A stretch of DNA of 21,212 nucleotides from Fredericiella sp038205395 (GTDB lineage: Bacteria; Chloroflexota; Anaerolineae; Caldilineales; Caldilineaceae), in NCBI GenBank assembly GCA_038205395.1, contig JBBRBX010000100.1, positions 1 to 21,212 of the forward strand, given 5' to 3'. The notes beneath the pieces are model-generated. The model made no database searches. It was not told the DNA's origin and saw only the letters and a list, made by a program, of their open reading frames with translations. Below, piece by piece: positions 6,753 through 15,238 of the stretch. Within the stretch, counting starts at the first letter, position 1, and each line of letters begins with the position of its first letter. The position numbers were made by a program, and so were the translations under genes.

Positions 6753-9203
6753 ATGTTTAGTACACGCTGGCGCAAGGTTGTACGTGATTTATGGTCAAAC
6801 CGCACCCGCACAACGCTGGTCGTTGCATCGATTGCTGTAGGCATTTTTGCTGTAGGCACGGTGCAGTTGCTGCGCTCGGTCATTCTCTCAGAGCTTGAGG
6901 TGATCTATACAGCCAGCAATGTCAGCCAGGCGACCATTATCACTGCCGGCGTGGATCAAGCGCAGCTCGATGCGATTGCCCGTATGCCGGAGATTGCCGA
7001 TGTCCAGGGGCGCAGCAGCCTGGGCGTAAAGGTGCAGACGGCGCCCGACCAGTGGGAGAACCTGGCGGTTACAGCCATCGACGATTTCGAAGATATTCGC
7101 ATCAACCGTATCCAGCCCATTTTTGATCTGCCGGCCAAACCGGAGGTTGGGGCGGAACGCACGCTGTGGCCGCAAGAAAATGAAATTGTCATTGAGCGCA
7201 GCGGCTTCAGTTCGGCAACAGCGCTGCCGCCTGGCCTCCAGGTGGGGCAGACGCTGACGCTGCAGAACCGCGATGATAAACAGCGTGAGGTTGTGCTCAG
7301 CGGCGTCGTCTATGACCCGAACGGCTTCTCCGCCGGCTTTACCGGCCAGGCTTCCGGCTATGTGGACTTTGACACGTTTGAACGGCTCGGCGGCAGCCGC
7401 ATGTACGACCAGGTGCTCATCCGTGTAAACGGCTCGCCGGAACAGCAGTTGGACCAAGAGTACATCACGGCTATTGCCAATCGCGTCTCGGACAAAATTG
7501 AGCGCGGCGGCTTTACTGTGCAGCGTGTTCAGGTGCCGGAACCCGGCAAGCTGGCCTTGCAGGATCTTTTTGACGCGCTGGCGCTGCTGCTGACGCCGCT
7601 CGGTCTGCTGGCTCTGATTCTCAGCGGATTCCTTGTCATCAACACGATCTCGGCCCTCATGTCGCAGCAAGTGCGCCAGATCGGCGTTATGAAGGCCGTG
7701 GGCGCCAAACGCTATCAATTGGTCGGCATGTATCTAAGCTCGGTGCTGGCCTACAGCCTGGCGGCGCTGGTTATCGCTGTGCCGCTGACAGTGCTGGCGG
7801 GCGGCGGGATTGCCGCCTTTTTGGGCACCTTTATCAACATAGATTTCCCACGCTGGACGCTGCCGGGGTATGTGTTTGCCATCCAACTGCTGGTTGGACT
7901 GCTGACCCCGCTGCTGGCTGCCCTGCTGCCCGTCTTCAGAGGCACGGCTTTGACTGTGCGTGAGGCGGTGAGTGATTACGGCACCAATGCCGAACAAGTG
8001 CGTGATGGCTTGCTGACGCGGCTGATCAACTCCATCCGCGGCCTGCCGCGCCCAGTGCAGTTGTCGCTGCGCAACACCTTCCGCCGCCGCTCACGTCTGG
8101 CTTTGACGCTGGTCACGCTGGTGTTGGGTGGGATGTTGTTCATGACCGTGGGCAGTGTGCGCGCTTCGCTGAACGGGCTGATCGAGCAGGGGCTGGCCTA
8201 TTATCAGTTTGATGTGCAGATTCAATTTGAACGCCCCTACCGCACCGAGCGTGTGGAACAGGTTGTGCGCGGCCTGCCCGGCGTCGCCACTGTCGAAGGC
8301 TGGCTGGGGGCGCAGGTTACGCCGATTCTGCCTGACGGCAGCGACGGCGATTCTTTAACCCTCACGGCGCTGCAGCCGGACAGTGTCATGGTGCAGCCAA
8401 CCCTCACCGCCGGCCGCTGGCTGCTGCCGGAAGACGAAAATGCGATTGTCGTCAGCCAAAATGTCCTTTCCTCCCAGCCTGACTTGCAGCCGGGCGACAA
8501 AATGCTGCTGAAAATCGGCCAGAAAGAAGTTGAGTTTGTAGTGGTGGGGATTGCCCGTGTCCTGGGCGGGCCGCCGAACACGATTCCGGTCTATGTCAAT
8601 TACCCGTACTTTGCCCGGTTAACGGCGGATGTAAATCGTTCCGCCAGCTTGCAGATCAAGCTCGACCCGGCCAGCGGATTAGGGATGGAGGATGCCGCCA
8701 AAATCCTGAATGAGCGGTTGGACAATGCAGGTTATAACGTGGCATCGACTTTTACAATCGACACGCTGCGCCGTTTTACCGGCGCTTTCTTTGACATCAT
8801 TGTTTACTTGCTCTTGGCCATGGGTGTGCTGATTGCGGCGGTCGGCGCATTAGGGTTGGCCGGCACAATGAGCACCAATGTGCTGGAACGCACGCGCGAG
8901 ATCGGCGTGATGCGCGCCATCGGCGCGTCTGACGGCTCTGTGCTCAAAATCGTGATTGTGGAGGGGCTGTTCATTGGGTTGATCAGTTGGGGGCTTGGCG
9001 CATTGATGGCATTTCCGGTCGGTGCGCTGCTGGCGCAGACCGTCGGCGTCGTCCTTTTCCAAAGCGCGCTGCCCTATGTCTTTTCCGCAGAGGGGCTGCT
9101 CATATGGCTGCTGATCGTCGTTGTGTTGGCGACCCTCGCCAGCTTCTTGCCCGCCTGGAAAGCGTCACGCTTGACTGTCCGCGAAGTGTTGGCCTACCAG
9201 TAG
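6753..9203 (+). CDS. ABC transporter permease with two FtsX domains
   Basis: An 816-residue permease of the long FtsX/MacB-like type with duplicated halves. Each half has an N-terminal transmembrane helix (about 21-41 and 445-470), an extracytoplasmic domain (MacB_PCD-like), and an FtsX core of three helices (about 266-410 and 678-816). Both cores contain the typical phrase RQIGVMKAVGA / REIGVMRAIGA, which contacts the ATPase, and a terminal LTVREA/LTVREVL motif. These proteins work by mechanotransmission rather than by a classical substrate channel. ATG 6753 was preferred over an in-frame TTG 8 codons upstream; a purine-rich GAGGAGAGGA lies about 12 bp before the ATG. It forms an operon with the ATPase and is followed by a strong terminator. 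Confidence 0.9.
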   Translation: MFSTRWRKVVRDLWSNRTRTTLVVASIAVGIFAVGTVQLLRSVILSELEVIYTASNVSQATIITAGVDQAQLDAIARMPEIADVQGRSSLGVKVQTAPDQWENLAVTAIDDFEDIRINRIQPIFDLPAKPEVGAERTLWPQENEIVIERSGFSSATALPPGLQVGQTLTLQNRDDKQREVVLSGVVYDPNGFSAGFTGQASGYVDFDTFERLGGSRMYDQVLIRVNGSPEQQLDQEYITAIANRVSDKIERGGFTVQRVQVPEPGKLALQDLFDALALLLTPLGLLALILSGFLVINTISALMSQQVRQIGVMKAVGAKRYQLVGMYLSSVLAYSLAALVIAVPLTVLAGGGIAAFLGTFINIDFPRWTLPGYVFAIQLLVGLLTPLLAALLPVFRGTALTVREAVSDYGTNAEQVRDGLLTRLINSIRGLPRPVQLSLRNTFRRRSRLALTLVTLVLGGMLFMTVGSVRASLNGLIEQGLAYYQFDVQIQFERPYRTERVEQVVRGLPGVATVEGWLGAQVTPILPDGSDGDSLTLTALQPDSVMVQPTLTAGRWLLPEDENAIVVSQNVLSSQPDLQPGDKMLLKIGQKEVEFVVVGIARVLGGPPNTIPVYVNYPYFARLTADVNRSASLQIKLDPASGLGMEDAAKILNERLDNAGYNVASTFTIDTLRRFTGAFFDIIVYLLLAMGVLIAAVGALGLAGTMSTNVLERTREIGVMRAIGASDGSVLKIVIVEGLFIGLISWGLGALMAFPVGALLAQTVGVVLFQSALPYVFSAEGLLIWLLIVVVLATLASFLPAWKASRLTVREVLAYQ

Positions 9204-9233
9204 CGTTGCGGTTTTTCCTGACAAAGGAGCCAC

Positions 9234-9279
9234 TCCTGCCAATCCTGTGCAAACTTCGGCGCAGGGTTGGCAGGATTTT
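9234..9279 (+). terminator. Rho-independent terminator of the ABC operon
   Basis: Arms 9234-9249 and 9260-9275 pair over 16 bp with two G-U type mismatches around a 10-nt loop and are followed by TTTTA. The hairpin lies 31 bp after the permease stop and just before the end of the convergent SRPBCC gene. On the minus strand no T-run follows, so termination is one-directional. Confidence 0.75.
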
Positions 9280-9281
9280 AG

Positions 9282-9989
9282 TCAGCCCGGCGCATAGGAA
9301 TAGGTTTCAGCCGGGTGAGCTTCCGCCCGCTGCTTGATGCCCAGCAGCATTTTGCGGGTCATCACAAAGCCAATCGGATCGGTTGTCAACTCCCAGATCG
9401 CCTTTTGACCGAAGGTGTGCGGCGCATAGTCCAGGCTTGTGCGCGTGATCAGCCGGGTCGTGCCGTCACTGCCCTCATCCAGCCGGAAGACCCAAGCAAA
9501 GTTGACATACTCGCCCTGCCCCGGCTGCGGGAGCGGTGCAAGCTCGCCCGTCTTTGCATCCGCGCCGGCCAGCAGCAGCCACTGCCCAGGCTGCAGCCCG
9601 ACAACCCGATGGACAGGGTAGCCGGGCGGGCCGAGACGCACCAGAGCGCCGATCTGCAGCTCCCACTCCGGCACAATGCGGTCGGCATTGTGCATTCGGC
9701 AGCGGGCAATGTTTTCCAGCAGTTCATAGCTGTACAGCCCGCCCCGTTCCTGCCCGATCTGCGCCAGCCACGGCCAGACGGCGGCGGCCTTGGCCCGAAT
9801 GGTGACTGCCATCGTCTGCACCACAGTGGCGCCAGGCACACGCTCGTCACCAGGCAGCCGCCGCATCACTTCTTCGTCCGTCGCGCCCCAGCGCTGATAG
9901 TGCGGGCGCAAGAGTGGGCGTAAAGCCAGACAACCACCGACCAGCGCGGCGCCCCTAACATTATCGAGCACTTCACTTGCTGTTGCCAT
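9282..9989 (-). CDS. SRPBCC (START-like) family protein
   Basis: A 235-residue protein of the SRPBCC/Bet v1-like superfamily, which forms a deep hydrophobic ligand pocket. The recognisable stretch starts at about residue 35 (DEEVMRRLPGDERVPGA) and includes a helix with VWPWLAQIGQERGGLYSYELLEN, then WxLQIGALVRLGPPGYPVHRVV and the terminal TRxSLDYAP strand. I know this pattern from uncharacterised actinobacterial and chloroflexal proteins; no ligand or reaction is known. The N-terminal 30 residues are partly hydrophobic but lack a clear signal peptide. ATG 9989 was chosen over an upstream codon because of a strong GGAGGA SD about 9 bp away. It follows the ModB-like gene by 110 bp, possibly with its own promoter. 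Confidence 0.7.
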   Translation of the reverse strand: MATASEVLDNVRGAALVGGCLALRPLLRPHYQRWGATDEEVMRRLPGDERVPGATVVQTMAVTIRAKAAAVWPWLAQIGQERGGLYSYELLENIARCRMHNADRIVPEWELQIGALVRLGPPGYPVHRVVGLQPGQWLLLAGADAKTGELAPLPQPGQGEYVNFAWVFRLDEGSDGTTRLITRTSLDYAPHTFGQKAIWELTTDPIGFVMTRKMLLGIKQRAEAHPAETYSYAPG

Positions 9990-10099
9990 GTGTCCATTCC
10001 TCCTGCCGCAATCATAACCCTGGATGCAGAAATACACTTCTATCGCGCGACAGGCTGCACCCTGGCCGATCGGTCAGGCGCAAATCGGCAGGTTGCCAT

Positions 10100-10972
10100 T
10101 CAAGCGCCGGCGCGCAGACTTAACAGCCATTTGACCAGCACCAGCACGCCAAACGAAACGACCAGCAAAACAAAAGCCATCGTGATGGCCAGATCAAGGT
10201 CGCGCTCAAAGCCGAGGTAAATGGCAAGCGGCATCGTCTGGGTGCGGCCCGGGAAGTTGCCGGCGAAGATGATGGTGGCGCCGAATTCGCCGATGGCGCG
10301 CGCCCAGGTCATGACGGCACCGCCGACCAGCGCCGGCCAGGCCAGCGCCGCCGTCACATAGCGAAAAACGCCCAGACGCGTGGCGCCGTCGAGCGCCGCC
10401 GCCTGCTCCAACTCGCGGTCGATTTCGGCAAAGCCGGCAGTCGCCGAGCGCACAAAATAAGGCGCAGCCACAAAAATCTGCGCCAGAACCACCGCAGCCG
10501 GCGTAAATACAATCGAGAGGCCTGCGGCTTCCAGCCAGGGGCCAAACAGCCCGCGCCGGCCAAAAACCAGCAGCAGCGCGATGCCCGCCACCGCCGGCGG
10601 CAGCACCATCGGCAGATCAACCAGCGTATCGACTACGCTGCGCCCGCGAAACTGGCGGCGCGCTAGCAGCATAGCCAGCGGTGTACCCGTCACAACGACC
10701 AGCAGCGTAGCAATGCTGCCGGTGCCCAAGCTCAAGGTCAGCGCCTGCACAACGACGGGGCTGCGCAAACTGCCCCACAGCCCGCCCAAATCCAGCCGCA
10801 AAAACAGCGCCAGCAGCGGCAGCGTCAAGAACAGCAGCAGGGGCGCCGACGCCACCGGCAAACTCCAGCCGCGCGCACGCTGCCAAAGCCGATCTTGCGC
10901 TCGTTTCTGGGCTATTTGTCGCTGTGCATCTGTGCCGGCTTCGCTCGTTTTGCCGGATGCAAACCAATCCAT
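10100..10972 (-). CDS. modB: Molybdate-type ABC transporter permease (ModB-like)
   Basis: A 290-residue inner-membrane permease of the molybdate/tungstate/sulfate group with about six hydrophobic segments after a 38-residue charged N-terminus. The coupling EAA loop is at about 187-214 (EQAAALDGATRLGVFRYV), and typical ModB phrases are present: LPMVLPPAVAGIALLL, TWARAIGEFGAT and the region before IYLGFERDLDLA. It should pair with a ModA binding protein and a ModC ATPase, but neither gene is in the window, which is unusual. The start at ATG 10972 has no clear SD, so translation may be coupled to the OYE gene, whose stop lies 47 bp upstream on the same strand. The long N-terminus is atypical for ModB. 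The family assignment is solid; the exact oxyanion is not decidable. Confidence 0.8.
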   Translation of the reverse strand: MDWFASGKTSEAGTDAQRQIAQKRAQDRLWQRARGWSLPVASAPLLLFLTLPLLALFLRLDLGGLWGSLRSPVVVQALTLSLGTGSIATLLVVVTGTPLAMLLARRQFRGRSVVDTLVDLPMVLPPAVAGIALLLVFGRRGLFGPWLEAAGLSIVFTPAAVVLAQIFVAAPYFVRSATAGFAEIDRELEQAAALDGATRLGVFRYVTAALAWPALVGGAVMTWARAIGEFGATIIFAGNFPGRTQTMPLAIYLGFERDLDLAITMAFVLLVVSFGVLVLVKWLLSLRAGA

Positions 10973-11019
10973 AATCAGCTAGGATACGCTGATTCTCGAA
11001 TTTTCGACAACACAGCAGC

Positions 11020-12081
11020 CTAAAAGGCACGCGCATACTGCGGCGGCGGTGCAACCGGCTGCTGCAGCGCCAAAGCTGCGTGCAGCGGCCAATAGGGGTC
11101 GCGCAGCACCTCACGCCCCAGCAAGACAATGTCGGCGTCGCCGGCGACAATGATCTGCTCCGCCTGCTGCGGCGTGGTGATCAACCCCACCGCTGCGCTG
11201 GCAATAGCCGCCTCCTGCCGCACCGCACGCGCAAAGGGCACTTGATAGCCGGGGGCCGCCGGCACATGCGCCGCAGCCACATTGCCGCCGGAGCTACAAT
11301 CCATCAAGTCTACCCCTTCATGGCGCAGACGCTGCGCCAGCACCACACTGTCTGCCGGCATCCAGCCGCCTTCCACCCAATCCGTGCTTGAAATACGCAC
11401 CGCCAGCGGCAAATCATTGGGCAGCACACGGCGCACCGCCTGCGCCACCTCAACCGTCAGCCGGATACGGTTTTCAAAGCAACCGCCATACAGATCGTTG
11501 CGTTCGTTGGAGAGCGGCGAATAGAAGCTGTGCAGCAGATAGCCGTGGGCGGCATGGATTTCAACCAGGCAAAAGCCGGCAGCCACAGCGCGCTGCGCGG
11601 CCAGCGCAAAATCCTGAACAATCTCGGCGATCTCTTCCAGCGTCAGCGCATGGGGCGTGGGGTGTCCAGCCGTGAACGGCACAGCGCTGGGACCCACAAT
11701 ATACCAGGTGTTGCCGGGGTTCGGCAGCGGCTGCCCGCCATCCCACGGGCGCGCCGTGTTGGCCTTGCGTCCAGCATGGGCAAGCTGGATGCCGGGCACG
11801 CATCCTTGCTCAGTGAGAAACTTGGTGATCGGTCGCAGCGCTTCCGCCTGCTCATCCCGCCAAATCCCTAAATCCCAAGGGGAGATGCGCCCTTCGGCCT
11901 GCACTGCCGTAGCTTCGCTGATAATCAGGCCGGCCCCACCCACGGCGCGTGCGCCGAGATGCGCCAGATGCCAAGCCGTGGCGAAGCCTTCTTCGGCGCT
12001 GTACTGACACATGGGAGAAACACCGATGCGGTTGCGCAGCGTCACGCCGCGCAGCGTGATAGGATCCAATAAATGCGGCAA
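11020..12081 (-). CDS. namA: Old yellow enzyme family ene-reductase (YqjM/NamA-like)
   Basis: A 353-residue FMN-dependent NADPH:flavin oxidoreductase with a TIM-barrel fold that reduces activated C=C bonds (enones, nitro-olefins). The YqjM-type marker Cys-x-Tyr is present as C25 and Y27 (SPMCQYSA). The substrate-binding HxxHGY is H176, H179 and Y181 in HAAHGYLLHSF. Phosphate and FMN contacts are near AVRIS (R229) and the terminal GREVLRDP. TTG 12081 gives the usual family start (MPHLLDPITLR, matching YqjM's short lead) and lies 9 bp after a GGGG SD; TTG 12087 is an alternative only 3 bp from it. It sits 61 bp behind the PhoD-like gene on the minus strand. Confidence 0.88.
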   Translation of the reverse strand: MPHLLDPITLRGVTLRNRIGVSPMCQYSAEEGFATAWHLAHLGARAVGGAGLIISEATAVQAEGRISPWDLGIWRDEQAEALRPITKFLTEQGCVPGIQLAHAGRKANTARPWDGGQPLPNPGNTWYIVGPSAVPFTAGHPTPHALTLEEIAEIVQDFALAAQRAVAAGFCLVEIHAAHGYLLHSFYSPLSNERNDLYGGCFENRIRLTVEVAQAVRRVLPNDLPLAVRISSTDWVEGGWMPADSVVLAQRLRHEGVDLMDCSSGGNVAAAHVPAAPGYQVPFARAVRQEAAIASAAVGLITTPQQAEQIIVAGDADIVLLGREVLRDPYWPLHAALALQQPVAPPPQYARAF

Positions 12082-12142
12082 AATCAAAATCCCCTACTCT
12101 CTGTGGAATCCGGAAACAAAGATGGCAGAGGACGAAGCTCGC

Positions 12143-13225
12143 CTACTGCTGCAGCTCGCTCAACCGGATCGTATTTTGCATCACCAGTTCATTGCGCACG
12201 TTGCGAATCTCCATGCTGACGTCAGGGTCAGCTTTGCGCCAGTCGATGCGCAGCAAACCATAATTGTCTTCGCTGTAGACGCCGCCCAACCGGTTTTTAT
12301 CGGGGGCTGCCCACTGCCAATTTTCGGTTAACCCGCTGGAGTTTACTTCCCAAAGTGGATAGGGTGCTGCACCAGCCAGCTTGGAGAACTGGGCGCGATG
12401 GGTGTCACCAGTCAGGAAGATTACCCCATTGGCGCCCGTGTCTGTAATCAGCGCGATCAGGCGCGCCCGCTCCTCCGGGAAATTGGCCCACGTCTCCCAG
12501 CCCGTGCCATCCTGCAAAAACGGGATGCTGGTGCCGATCAGCCGCAGCCGCGCCGGCTGCTGCAGTTGCACCTTCAGCCACTGCCATTGATCTTCGCCCA
12601 GCAGATGGGCATCCGGCCCGACGGCGGCTGTATACGGCCCGGCGTACACCTGTTGGCGCTGGCTGTATTCGGCCTCGCTCACCCGCTTGAGCGGCGTCCG
12701 ATCCCAACGGGTGTCCAGCAGGATCACTTGCACACGGCGGTCAGACGGCCCGTACAGATAGGCGGTGTAAATGCCCCCCTCCCGCAGACGGCGCTCACTC
12801 CCAGCCGGCTCAGCAAAGAAATCCAGCAGCAACTGCTTTGAGGCTACCTTGATCGGGTTTTCAGCCCCAATATCATTGGCGCCGTAATCGTGATCGTCCC
12901 AGGTGGCAATGATCGGCGTCTGCGCCCGCAGCCGTTGATACCCTTCCTGCGCCCCCAGCAAAGCATACTTAGCGCGCAGCACAGCGCTGTCCTGCGTATC
13001 GCCATAGATATTGTCGCCTAAAAAGACAAACAAATCAGGCTCGCCGGCCAGCACCGCATCCCAGATCGGCTGGCGGCTGTTCTGGTTGGCGCAGGAGCCG
13101 AAAGCGATTACGTCAAATGATAATCTGCTTTGCAGGCGCGGCAGCGGATTGACGCAGGCAGCCAGGCTCCCGCCGGCGAGCAGCAGCAGAAGGCAAAAAG
13201 TGTACCGGATGGGCATCCGCATCAT
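12143..13225 (-). CDS. PhoD-like alkaline phosphatase, predicted lipoprotein
   Basis: A 360-residue metallophosphoesterase of the PhoD-like group (phosphomonoester/diester hydrolases, Ca/Fe dependent in PhoD itself). The N-terminus is a type II signal peptide ending in LAAC with lipobox Cys at residue 24, so it is expected to be anchored outside the membrane. Metal-binding motifs are present in order: GSC at 43-45, GDNIYGD at 70-76, WDDHDYGAND at 109-118 and GDTH at 273-276. The core matches the shorter PhoD-like proteins; the N-terminal Ig-like domain of classical PhoD is absent. ATG 13225 has AAGGAG 6 bp upstream. The EamA gene ends 10 bp before it, indicating an operon. Phosphate or nucleotide scavenging is a plausible role. 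Confidence 0.88.
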   Translation of the reverse strand: MMRMPIRYTFCLLLLLAGGSLAACVNPLPRLQSRLSFDVIAFGSCANQNSRQPIWDAVLAGEPDLFVFLGDNIYGDTQDSAVLRAKYALLGAQEGYQRLRAQTPIIATWDDHDYGANDIGAENPIKVASKQLLLDFFAEPAGSERRLREGGIYTAYLYGPSDRRVQVILLDTRWDRTPLKRVSEAEYSQRQQVYAGPYTAAVGPDAHLLGEDQWQWLKVQLQQPARLRLIGTSIPFLQDGTGWETWANFPEERARLIALITDTGANGVIFLTGDTHRAQFSKLAGAAPYPLWEVNSSGLTENWQWAAPDKNRLGGVYSEDNYGLLRIDWRKADPDVSMEIRNVRNELVMQNTIRLSELQQ

Positions 13226-13235
13226 AGGCTGCTCC

Positions 13236-13664
13236 TTAATGCCACGCCACGACAATCGCGCCCAGCACAACCAGGCCACCGCCCAGCATCGTCTGCCAGG
13301 TCAGCGGTTCCCCCAGAAAGAGAGCCGCCAGGATCAGCACTATAGCCAGGCTGGTTTTATCGATCGGCGCCACCAGCGAGGCCGGCCCTTTTTGCAGAGC
13401 GGCAAAGTAACAGATCCACGAAAGACCCGTCATGACACCCGACAAGATTAAAAACAGCCAGGTGCGCTGTGTCATCCCGCGCAGCCCGCTGATCTCGCCG
13501 CTGGCGAGCACGATGCCCCAGGCCAAAAGCAAGATCACCACCGTGCGGATGGCTGTAGCCAAATTGGAGGAGACATCGCGCACGCCGAGTTTGGCAAAAA
13601 TCGTCGTCAGCGCGGCAAAGAAGGCGGATAGAATAGCGAGCAAAAGCCAATTGTTACGGATCAT
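13236..13664 (-). CDS. EamA-family transporter, single-domain (half-size)
   Basis: A 142-residue membrane protein with one EamA domain and about five hydrophobic helices. Typical EamA proteins have two such domains (about 300 residues), so this is the small single-domain type expected to work as a dimer. Recognisable are the N-terminal NNWLLLAILSAFFAALTTIF helix, the GLSWICYFAALQKGP segment and the terminal LFLGEPLTWQTMLGGGLVVLG helix. Substrate unknown; relatives move drugs, amino acids or nucleotide sugars. ATG 13664 was preferred over a longer form that would extend into the promoter. Its SD is weak. The PhoD-like gene starts 10 bp after its stop. Confidence 0.8.
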   Translation of the reverse strand: MIRNNWLLLAILSAFFAALTTIFAKLGVRDVSSNLATAIRTVVILLLAWGIVLASGEISGLRGMTQRTWLFLILSGVMTGLSWICYFAALQKGPASLVAPIDKTSLAIVLILAALFLGEPLTWQTMLGGGLVVLGAIVVAWH

Positions 13665-13731
13665 TTCCACAGGCTTCACACTTTTCTGCAAGTCACGGCG
13701 AATAAGGTGGGTACAGAGAGCATCCACACAC

Positions 13732-13760
13732 ATTATATGTCGCAATCTTCCATTTGACAG
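13732..13760 (-). promoter_or_regulatory. Sigma-70 promoter of the EamA-PhoD-OYE-ModB gene group
   Basis: On the minus strand CTGTCA (13760-13755), a 17-bp spacer and a perfect TATAAT (13737-13732) precede the EamA start by about 68 bp. It sits right behind the FAD oxidase stop, so the downstream minus-strand genes form a separate transcription unit. Confidence 0.7.
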
Positions 13761-13766
13761 ACAACA

Positions 13767-14951
13767 TCAGGTGCGGCAGCGCGCCGGCTCTTCCGACACG
13801 GTGTCTGCCGCCAACGCGCGCCAGCGAAACTTGGTCGCCCATTGATTGACCTTGCCCTCAACGACATCGGCAATCAGCGGGCCAAGTACGGGTGCGAATT
13901 TGAAACCATGCCCGCTGTCACCCGTGGCTACGCTCAGACCATCGCGCTGGGGGTGGCGGTCGATCCAAAAATGGCCGTCAAGCGTATCGCTGTAAAGGCA
14001 GCGCCGCCGATAGACAATCTCCGCATTTACCAATGCGGGAAAGGTGTCCGCCAGCATGGCGCGCAGCCGGGCGATGTCCTGCTCGTTGATGGCCCGTTCG
14101 TCATTCTCCGCATGCAGCGGGATGCCCACGCCATGATGCGCGATCTTGACCACCCCCTCGCGCAGCAGCGGGAAGCCATACCAGCCGGTGTGCGCCACGT
14201 CGGCGGTGAACGTAATAAAATGCGGCGGTGTAAAGAGCGCAGGATTCTCCGGCTTGAGATGGAAGACGGGATGGCCGGTGGCCACAATCACACGCTGCAG
14301 CTCCGGCAGCAGCAGATGATGCGTCCAGGCCCCGGCGGCCACCAGCGTATGGCCGGCAACAAAGGTGCGGCCTGAGCGTGTGCGTGTGCCGGTCACGCGT
14401 CCCCCGTCGCTGATCAGTTCGGCGGCGGTTTGCGGCGTCTCTATTTTCACGCCGGCGCGCCGAGCTTTGCCGGCCAGAGCAGCCACAATGCGCCCGCTCT
14501 GCGCATAACCGCCGCGCGTTCCGACAAACCCATCCACATAGGTGTCGGCATTCCAAGCCGGAAAGCGGCGGCGGATTGCATCACTGTCCAGCCGTTCGAG
14601 ATGGTGCCCTTCGGCGCGCAGCAGTTCGTAGCTGGCATAGAGGTAGCCGCCAGGCTGCATGGGCTTGCGCCCCAGCATCAGCACGCCGGTGTTGACATAC
14701 AGTTCTTCTCCAAACTCGTCATTCCAGATCTCAAAGCCATCAATGGCACGATCCGCCATACGGGTATATTGCAGATCATCGCCATATTCCATGCGCACTA
14801 CTTTGCTCACATCGGTGGATGCCGCCAGCGGGTGGGGAATCGGGCCGGGATCGATCACCGTCACCGAGAAACCACGGCCCCGCAGCGCCAGCGCTGCCGT
14901 AATGCCGTATATGCCGCAGCCTATCACCAAAATATCGCTTGACCTGCTCAT
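13767..14951 (-). CDS. FAD-dependent oxidase of the monomeric sarcosine oxidase / amadoriase group
   Basis: A 394-residue flavoenzyme of the DAO superfamily, which oxidises C-N bonds of N-methyl or N-glycated amino acids with O2. It has the Rossmann GCGIYG at 11-16. The flavin-site equivalents of MSOX are recognisable: Lys269 in YGFPLLREGVVKIAHHG (oxygen-activating Lys265 of MSOX), Cys318 in RRCLYSDTLDGHFWIDRHP (covalent flavin Cys315 of MSOX) and the DSGHGFKFAP motif at 345-354. The segment around residue 45 reads ASTDVSKVVRMEYG. Sarcosine oxidases have His and Arg here; Asp-Val-Ser-Lys recalls amadoriases. The substrate may therefore be an Amadori compound or another secondary amine, which is uncertain. 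Start ATG 14951 has a GGAGGGG SD. It is divergent from the sugar ABC operon. Confidence 0.8.
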   Translation of the reverse strand: MSRSSDILVIGCGIYGITAALALRGRGFSVTVIDPGPIPHPLAASTDVSKVVRMEYGDDLQYTRMADRAIDGFEIWNDEFGEELYVNTGVLMLGRKPMQPGGYLYASYELLRAEGHHLERLDSDAIRRRFPAWNADTYVDGFVGTRGGYAQSGRIVAALAGKARRAGVKIETPQTAAELISDGGRVTGTRTRSGRTFVAGHTLVAAGAWTHHLLLPELQRVIVATGHPVFHLKPENPALFTPPHFITFTADVAHTGWYGFPLLREGVVKIAHHGVGIPLHAENDERAINEQDIARLRAMLADTFPALVNAEIVYRRRCLYSDTLDGHFWIDRHPQRDGLSVATGDSGHGFKFAPVLGPLIADVVEGKVNQWATKFRWRALAADTVSEEPARCRT

Positions 14952-15009
14952 GGAACCACTGCCCCCTCCACTGCACCCATTTCATCCTCCCTACCGCTGC
15001 TCTTGGCCG

Positions 15010-15048
15010 CGTCTCGGCTGCGTCCAGGCCTCGATTGTAGCCGAGACG
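15010..15048. promoter_or_regulatory. Long inverted repeat in the divergent oxidase/sugar-ABC region
   Basis: CGTCTCGGCT (15010-15019) and AGCCGAGACG (15039-15048) are perfect 10-bp arms with a 19-bp spacer. A minus-strand TACAAT (15039-15034), a possible -10 for the oxidase gene, lies across the spacer and the right arm. It could be an operator for a dimeric regulator or a leader hairpin. The region 14952-15238 otherwise holds the plus promoter at 15071 and the SD of the binding-protein gene. Confidence 0.55.
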
Positions 15049-15070
15049 GTTCCGATCTGTGCAATCCAGT

Positions 15071-15099
15071 TTGACACCTGTCATGCAATGCGCTACAGT
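15071..15099 (+). promoter_or_regulatory. Sigma-70 promoter of the CUT2 sugar ABC operon
   Basis: A perfect TTGACA (15071-15076), a 17-bp spacer and TACAGT (15094-15099). TSS would be near 15106, giving a leader of about 130 nt. The -35 overlaps a short palindrome, TGACA-CC-TGTCA (15072-15083), a possible repressor site. Confidence 0.65.
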
Positions 15100-15238
15100 A
15101 ACTTCACTTAATTTCCTGACCGTATTATCTTCTTACAGGCAGCTCTCTACACCCAGCCGCAGCACATGACCGCTCCGGGGTGTAGGTTGTTTCATTTCTT
15201 TCTATACCAACGCAGATAACTTTGGAGGGAAAGTGACT

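Noticed and set aside
6888..7718. 276-codon minus-strand frame
   Set aside because: It lies fully antisense to the FtsX-type permease, which has clear family motifs.
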